This document shows positions 38,349-42,394 of a stretch of 42,394 nucleotides of DNA, piece by piece. The stretch is from Proteobacteria bacterium UBA964 (GTDB taxonomy: Bacteria; Pseudomonadota; Gammaproteobacteria; Steroidobacterales; Steroidobacteraceae): NCBI GenBank assembly GCA_002292945.1, contig DBCG01000048.1, positions 829-43,222 on the forward strand, given 5' to 3'. The notes under the pieces are model-generated. The model ran no database searches. It was not told where the DNA came from and was given only the letters and a program-made list of their open reading frames with translations. A program made the translations under genes and the position numbers. Within the stretch, counting starts at the first letter, position 1. The number at the start of each line of letters is the position of its first letter.

Positions 38349-39974
38349 TCAGGCGAGGTAAGCGTCGAGGTACGCGTCGAGATCTTCTTGCGGCGCTCGC
38401 TCCAAGGCCTCGGCCTTGGACAAGGATTCGGTCGTATCGGCGGCGAACTCGGCAGCCCGCGCCGCATCGAGCGCCGGCAGATCCGTCATTTGGGTCTTGT
38501 GCGCGGCTGAGGTGCGCAACGCCAGATCGAAGAACGACTCACCCGAGCTGCGCAGCGTGGCGATCAGCCCTGCCGAGGGTGTGACGGCGGGATCGTCGAG
38601 TTTGGCGGTCTGCGCTGCCAACGCCGCGGCATGCGGCCGCTGCGGATTCCCCGCATCGAGGAGTTCGCAGATCCCCTGCATCTGGTCGAGGATCTCCCGC
38701 GCCCAGTCCTGCATCGGCACTTCGCGGCCATCTCGTCGCAGAAGAAGCCCGGGTTCGCGTCCACGCCGCGCGACGGTGACATGGTTGCCATCGAGCACGC
38801 CCTGCTCGGCGGCATCGATCAGCGGACTTTCGCGCATCAGGCAGAACGCCATGAACGCTTCGAGGAAGCGCAGCGTACCCTCCTCGACGCCCACCGGATC
38901 GAAGGCATCGACATCGAGCGAGCGCACCTCGACATACTCGACGCCACCGCGCAGCAGCGCCTTGGTGGGGCGCTCGCCGGAGCGCGCCACCCGCTTGGGG
39001 CGGATGAAGGCGTAGTACTCGTTCTCGATCTGCAGCAAGTTGGCGTTGAGTTGACGGTATACGCCATCGACCTTCACGCCGAGCCGCTGGTACTCGGGGT
39101 GCGGCGTGCTGATGGCGCGCGTCAGGTCGCGCACATAATCCTGCAGGCTGTTCACCGAGACCTCGACGCCCGACTGGTTGCGGTTGCGGTAACCGAGATC
39201 GCTCATGCGCAGCGAGGTCGCATGGGGTTCCCACGCGGTGCCACGGCCGAACTCCGGCAGCATTTCGCCGCGCGCCCGTAGGAAGGATTTGCAGACCGCC
39301 GGCGAGACGCCGAACAGATAAAGCACGATCCAGCCGTGCCTGCGGTAGTTGCGCAAGAGGTCGAAGTAGCTCGCCGAGACGAAATCCGCACCGGAATCGC
39401 GCGACTCGCGGATCGTCGCCCAACCCTCCCATAGGCGCTCCGGGAAGGAGTAGTTGAAGTGCACGCCGGAGATCGCCTGCATGACGCGTCCGTACCGCAT
39501 CCCCAGCCCTTCGCGGTAGATGGTCTTCATGCGCCCGATGTTGGAGGGTCCGTACTGTGCGATCGGGATGCTGGCGTCGCCCTCGACCACGCAGGGCATG
39601 CTGGCGGCCCACAGCAGCTCGTCATCGAGCCGCTGATAGACGGACTGGTGCAGGTCGCGCAGATAACGCAGCAGTTCAGGGTTGCTGCGGAAGGTCGGCG
39701 TGACGAGCTCGAGCAATGCCTCGGAGTAATCGGTGGTGATGTGCGCGTGGGTGAGCGCGGCGCCGAGCGCAGCGGGATGCGGCGTCGCCGAGATATGGCC
39801 CTGCGGCGTGACCCGCAGCGATTCCTTCTCGACGCCCCGCTGCCCGCCCTGCAGGGCGCGCACTTCCCCGGCGTTCACGAAAGCCGCGAGGCGGCGCTCG
39901 AAGGCACGGTCGATGCGGGTCGTGGGCATGGGGTGTGGGATGGTGAGGGATACGCCGGCCGGAGCCGACGGCAT
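38349..39974 (-). CDS. gshA: Glutamate-cysteine ligase GshA
   Basis: A proteobacterial-type (class I) gamma-glutamylcysteine synthetase, the first step of glutathione synthesis. Features include 'LQGGQRGVEKESLRVTPQGH' with the metal-binding Glu residues, 'TTDYSEALLELVTPTF', 'WAASMPCVVEGDASIPIAQY', 'GVHFNYSFPERLWEGW', 'ARPKRV'-like 'IRPKRVARSGERPTKALLRG' and 'VEYVEVRSLDVDAFDPVGV'. From ATG 39974 it is 541 residues; from ATG 39929 it is 526, nearer to E. coli (518). The first ATG is three bases after the stop of the Mpo1-like gene, favouring coupling, but it adds an unusual 'MPSAPAGVSLTIPHP' leader. The enzyme is cytosolic. Its product supplies the GST, HCCA-like and GGT proteins seen elsewhere in the window. 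Confidence 0.94.
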   Translation of the reverse strand: MPSAPAGVSLTIPHPMPTTRIDRAFERRLAAFVNAGEVRALQGGQRGVEKESLRVTPQGHISATPHPAALGAALTHAHITTDYSEALLELVTPTFRSNPELLRYLRDLHQSVYQRLDDELLWAASMPCVVEGDASIPIAQYGPSNIGRMKTIYREGLGMRYGRVMQAISGVHFNYSFPERLWEGWATIRESRDSGADFVSASYFDLLRNYRRHGWIVLYLFGVSPAVCKSFLRARGEMLPEFGRGTAWEPHATSLRMSDLGYRNRNQSGVEVSVNSLQDYVRDLTRAISTPHPEYQRLGVKVDGVYRQLNANLLQIENEYYAFIRPKRVARSGERPTKALLRGGVEYVEVRSLDVDAFDPVGVEEGTLRFLEAFMAFCLMRESPLIDAAEQGVLDGNHVTVARRGREPGLLLRRDGREVPMQDWAREILDQMQGICELLDAGNPQRPHAAALAAQTAKLDDPAVTPSAGLIATLRSSGESFFDLALRTSAAHKTQMTDLPALDAARAAEFAADTTESLSKAEALERAPQEDLDAYLDAYLA

Positions 39975-39977
39975 CCG

Positions 39978-40277
39978 TCACCAGGCGATGCGCCCGCTGA
40001 GCACGTCACGGGCCATGCGCAGATCTCCGCGCAGGCTGTAGAGCGGGTTCTTGAAGGTTGCGGGCGTGTTCTTCTCGAAGAAGTAATGGCCGATCCAAGC
40101 GAAACCGTAGCCGAGCAGCAAGCCGGTGAGCAGCAACCGCGGCTGCAGCAGGATGATCGCGCCGGCGAACTGGGTCAGCGCCAACAGCGTGCCGATCACA
40201 TGCAAGCGGCGCGAGGTGCGGTTGGCGTGTTCGCCGAGGTAGAACGGGTAGAACTCGTCGAAGCTGGCGAAGGCCAT
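39978..40277 (-). CDS. Mpo1-like (DUF962) membrane protein
   Basis: A 99-residue protein of the DUF962/Mpo1 family. It has 'FASFDEFYPFYLGEHANRTS', 'RRLHVIGTLLALTQFAGAII' and 'YGFAWIGHYFFEKNTPATFK'. The His residues in 'GEHAN', 'RLHVIG' and 'IGHYFFEKN' match those that bind iron in yeast Mpo1, a dioxygenase in alpha-oxidation of 2-hydroxy fatty acids. Two or three membrane helices are visible. The bacterial role is not known to me. The start at 40277 has GGAGG ten bases upstream, and the stop lies three bases before gshA, so they form one transcript. The gene is divergent from the amidohydrolase pair. Confidence 0.88.
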   Translation of the reverse strand: MAFASFDEFYPFYLGEHANRTSRRLHVIGTLLALTQFAGAIILLQPRLLLTGLLLGYGFAWIGHYFFEKNTPATFKNPLYSLRGDLRMARDVLSGRIAW

Positions 40278-40437
40278 GCCGGAGCCTCCAGGTGATTCGG
40301 GGCGGACGCAGGACGGGGTCGCATCTTGCCCCCGAGCGGCTTCGCGGCGCAACCGCGCCGGGGCAGCGTGTCTTCCCGCCAGCCAGCGTTTACTCTTACG
40401 GGACTTGCCCGAGCATGAACCCGTGGAGGGAGAGACC

Positions 40438-41910
40438 ATGACCCGTCGACACCACGCCGATCGGCGCACCCTTGCCGCCTGTGGCGCCAGCCTTGCGCTG
40501 CTGCTCGCAGCCTGTACGCCGACCACCGCGGTCAAGCGCCCCGACCGACCCGATGCCGCGACGGCGGCGGCCAAGCCCGCCACCGGCGAGGCCACGAAGA
40601 CGGCACCCTTCCCCTCGACCTATCGGGCACCGAGCTCCCCGGAGGTGCTCATCAGCGGCGCCACGGTGCTCACCGGCACCGGCGAGCGGCTCGACGGCGC
40701 CGATGTACTGCTGCGCGACGGCAAAGTCGCGGCGGTCGGGCGTGGGCTCGCCGCAGCCCCGGGCACGCGCGTCATCGACGGCCGCGGCAAATGGGTGACG
40801 CCCGGCGTCATCGACATCCACTCGCACCTCGGCGTCTATCCCTCGCCGGGTGTCGATGCGCACTCGGACGGCAACGAGGCCACCGCGCCCAACACCGCCA
40901 ACGTCTGGGCGGAGCACTCGGTGTGGCCGCAGGACCCGGGCTTCGAGGCCGCGCTCGAGGGCGGTGTCACCACACTGCACGTGCTGCCCGGTTCGGCGAA
41001 CCTGTTCGGCGGCCGCTCGGTGACGCTCAAGAACGTGCCGGCGGTCACCTACCAGGCCATGAAGTTCCCGGACGCGCCGCATGGCCTCAAGATGGCCTGC
41101 GGCGAGAACCCGAAGCGCGTCTACGGCAACCGCCGCACGCTGCCCTCGACCCGCATGGGCAATGTGGCGTCGTGGCGCCAGAGCTGGTCCGAAGCCGTCG
41201 AGTACCAGCGCGACTGGTCGCAGTACGAGGCGCGCCGCGCGTCGGGCGCCAAGGACCTGCGTGCACCCAAGCGCGACCTACGCATGGAGACGATGGCAGC
41301 CGTGCTGCGCGGCGAGATCCTGGTGCAGAACCACTGCTACCGCGCCGATGAGATGGCGATCGTGCTCGATATGGCCAAAGAATTCGGCTACAAGGTCTCG
41401 ACCTTCCACCACGCCACCGAGGCCTACAAGATCGCCGACCTGCTCGCCGAGCAGAGCGTGTGCGCGGCGGTCTGGGCCGACTGGTGGGGCTTCAAGATGG
41501 AGTCCTATGACGCCATCCCCGAGAACATGGTCATCGTCGATGCCGCCAAGGGCGGCTGCGCCATCGTGCACTCCGACTCCGACGAGGGCATCCAGCGCCT
41601 GAACCAAGAGGCTGGCAAGGGCATCGCGTCGGCAGCGCGAGCCGGCATCGCCATCGCGCCGGAGCACGCCATCCGCTGGATCACGCAGAATCCCGCGCGC
41701 GCGCTCGGCATCGCCGAGAAGACCGGCACGCTCGAGGTCGGCAAGGCCGCCGATGTCGTGGTCTGGAACGGCAGTCCGTTCAGCTCTTACGCGCTCACCG
41801 AACAGGTGTTCATCGACGGCGCCATGCGCTTCGACCGCGGGGCGCGGCGACCGCTGCCCGAATCCGACTTCATGCTCGGCCAGCCGGCCGCTCCGGGGGT
41901 GTCGCAATGA
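40438..41910 (+). CDS. Exported amidohydrolase lipoprotein, metal motif intact
   Basis: A 490-residue amidohydrolase-superfamily protein with lipobox 'ASLALLLAACTPTT' (Cys26) and an Ala/Pro/Thr-rich spacer to about residue 65. The metal site starts with 'TPGVIDIHSHLGVYPSPG' (His128, His130). Later come 'LVQNHCYRADEMAIVLDM', 'STFHHATEAYKIADLL' and 'AIVHSDSDEGIQRLNQEAGK', which hold the further His ligands and the catalytic Asp. 'TLEVGKAADVVVWNGSPFSS' is the closing beta-sandwich. It resembles imidazolonepropionase-like exported hydrolases that may act on cyclic amides or dipeptides; the substrate is unknown. The ribosome site GGAGGGAGAG is strong. It overlaps the start of a second amidohydrolase by 4 bases. 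Confidence 0.92.
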   Translation: MTRRHHADRRTLAACGASLALLLAACTPTTAVKRPDRPDAATAAAKPATGEATKTAPFPSTYRAPSSPEVLISGATVLTGTGERLDGADVLLRDGKVAAVGRGLAAAPGTRVIDGRGKWVTPGVIDIHSHLGVYPSPGVDAHSDGNEATAPNTANVWAEHSVWPQDPGFEAALEGGVTTLHVLPGSANLFGGRSVTLKNVPAVTYQAMKFPDAPHGLKMACGENPKRVYGNRRTLPSTRMGNVASWRQSWSEAVEYQRDWSQYEARRASGAKDLRAPKRDLRMETMAAVLRGEILVQNHCYRADEMAIVLDMAKEFGYKVSTFHHATEAYKIADLLAEQSVCAAVWADWWGFKMESYDAIPENMVIVDAAKGGCAIVHSDSDEGIQRLNQEAGKGIASAARAGIAIAPEHAIRWITQNPARALGIAEKTGTLEVGKAADVVVWNGSPFSSYALTEQVFIDGAMRFDRGARRPLPESDFMLGQPAAPGVSQ

Positions 41911-42394
41911 TCCGCTCGCAGTCCACCGCGGTTGTCATCGCGGCACTCGCCACGCTCGCGACCCTGGTCGCACCGGTAACGCAGGCCGACGAGGCATTGC
42001 TGATCCGTAACGCCACGGTACATACGGGCGTCACCGGCGCTGCACCGCAGGCCGCCACCGACGTGCTCGTACAAGGCGGCAAGATCACCGCCCTCGGCAA
42101 GGGTCTCGCCGCGCCGGCGGGCGCCCGCATCGTCGACGCCGCAGGTCGCCCGGTCACCCCCGGCATCTTCGGCGGTCTCACGCGCATCGGCCTCGAGGAG
42201 ATCGGCCTCGACAGCGGCAACGGCGACCACTCGCAGCGCCTCGGACAGATGCGCCCCGAGTTCGATGTGACGCAGGCCTGGAACCCCGACGCGCAGTCGC
42301 TGGTGGTGCACCGCATGAACGGCGTCACCTTCACCGTCCTGACGCCCGGCTCCGCGGCGGGGGGCAGCATCGTCGCGGGTCAGGGCGCCCCGGC
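41907..42394 (+). CDS. Amidohydrolase-like protein lacking the HxH motif, partial
   Basis: The first 162 residues or so of a second amidohydrolase-like protein, cut by the right edge. A signal peptide ('STAVVIAALATLATLVAPVT') is followed by the usual N-terminal beta-sandwich: 'LLIRNATVHTG', 'TDVLVQGGKITALGKGL' and 'ARIVDAAGRPVTPG'. Where the upstream protein reads PGVIDIHSHLG, this one reads PGIFGGLTRIG, so His-x-His is replaced by Leu-x-Arg (residues 91-93). 'EEIGLDSGNGDHSQRLGQM' and 'DVTQAWNPDAQSLVVHRMNG' follow. The start overlaps the previous stop (ATGA). Without the first two metal ligands it may be inactive, or hold one metal. It probably pairs with the intact enzyme as a heteromer. The rest of the protein is outside the window. 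Confidence 0.85.
   Translation, partial: MIRSQSTAVVIAALATLATLVAPVTQADEALLIRNATVHTGVTGAAPQAATDVLVQGGKITALGKGLAAPAGARIVDAAGRPVTPGIFGGLTRIGLEEIGLDSGNGDHSQRLGQMRPEFDVTQAWNPDAQSLVVHRMNGVTFTVLTPGSAAGGSIVAGQGAP

Noticed and set aside
38345..38349. Intrinsic terminators between convergent pairs (12537-12563, 21342-21345, 24501-24513, 32696-32699, 38346-38348).
   Set aside because: Gaps are too short or absent, and no GC hairpin followed by a T-run is visible at any of these junctions.
1..42394. CRISPR arrays, insertion sequences, integrase or phage genes, toxin-antitoxin pairs and rRNA.
   Set aside because: None seen on reading both strands: no spaced direct repeats, no transposase or integrase motifs, and coding sequence occupies nearly all the window with housekeeping or metabolic families.

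Overview
The window is a gene-dense, strongly GC-rich stretch of a bacterial chromosome with 40 protein-coding genes (two cut by the window edges) and one tRNA. The content points to a gammaproteobacterium, probably in or near the Xanthomonadales/Nevskiales/Steroidobacterales: a full-length CysB-type regulator, a mutY-yggX pair, a GlnK-type PII protein with a sigma-54 promoter, a gammaproteobacterial-type GshA, and a large TonB-dependent receptor. The placement is inferred from gene content, not from a marker-gene comparison. I see no insertion sequence, phage, CRISPR array, rRNA or plasmid gene. No intergenic gap exceeds about 230 bases.

Layout. 1-7000 is a minus-strand group: exported LD-carboxypeptidase, TonB-dependent receptor, PhyH-type dioxygenase, sodium/solute symporter and an acyltransferase that runs off the left edge. 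It looks like an outer-membrane plus inner-membrane uptake unit. 7129-12536 is a plus-strand, start/stop-overlapping operon: double thioredoxin-fold HCCA-isomerase-like protein, two FGly-type sulfatases (one anchored by its N-terminus, one by its C-terminus) and a short-chain dehydrogenase. 12564-15559 has an NADP-dependent medium-chain reductase, a Crp-like regulator and a PAS/HD-GYP c-di-GMP phosphodiesterase. 15633-21345 carries an exported NamZ/DUF1343 muramidase, then a coupled GST-GMC oxidoreductase-CysB operon and a nitroreductase. 21342-25701 holds a flavin reductase, an MBL-fold hydrolase, an exported VOC protein, a tandem ChrR-like cupin and a photolyase-like protein whose domains appear to be in reversed order, with a tRNA-Phe just upstream.

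25952-30869 is a minus-strand operon mutY - yggX - fatty acid hydroxylase - membrane protein - gamma-glutamyltransferase. 30927-34476 contains a YcbB-type L,D-transpeptidase, a META lipoprotein and two small membrane proteins. 34516-36043 carries glnK with a sigma-54 promoter and an upstream NtrC-like site, followed by a quinone reductase where amtB would often be. 36044-42394 has a ferredoxin-reductase-like flavoprotein, an exported isoaspartyl peptidase, gshA, an Mpo1-like protein and a pair of exported amidohydrolases, the second of which has lost the metal-binding HxH.

Themes that recur are sulfate-ester and sulfur handling (sulfatases, CysB), glutathione (gshA, GGT, GST, HCCA-like protein), cell-wall turnover (LD-carboxypeptidase, NamZ, L,D-transpeptidase) and oxidative or light damage repair (mutY, yggX, photolyase-like protein, ChrR-like cupin). 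The features most worth a second look are the apparently permuted photolyase-like protein, the glnK regulatory region, the CysB gene inside a GST-GMC operon, the active/inactive amidohydrolase pair, and -10-like hexamers placed 7-9 bases before start codons. No single locus stands out as a clearly new defence or mobile system.
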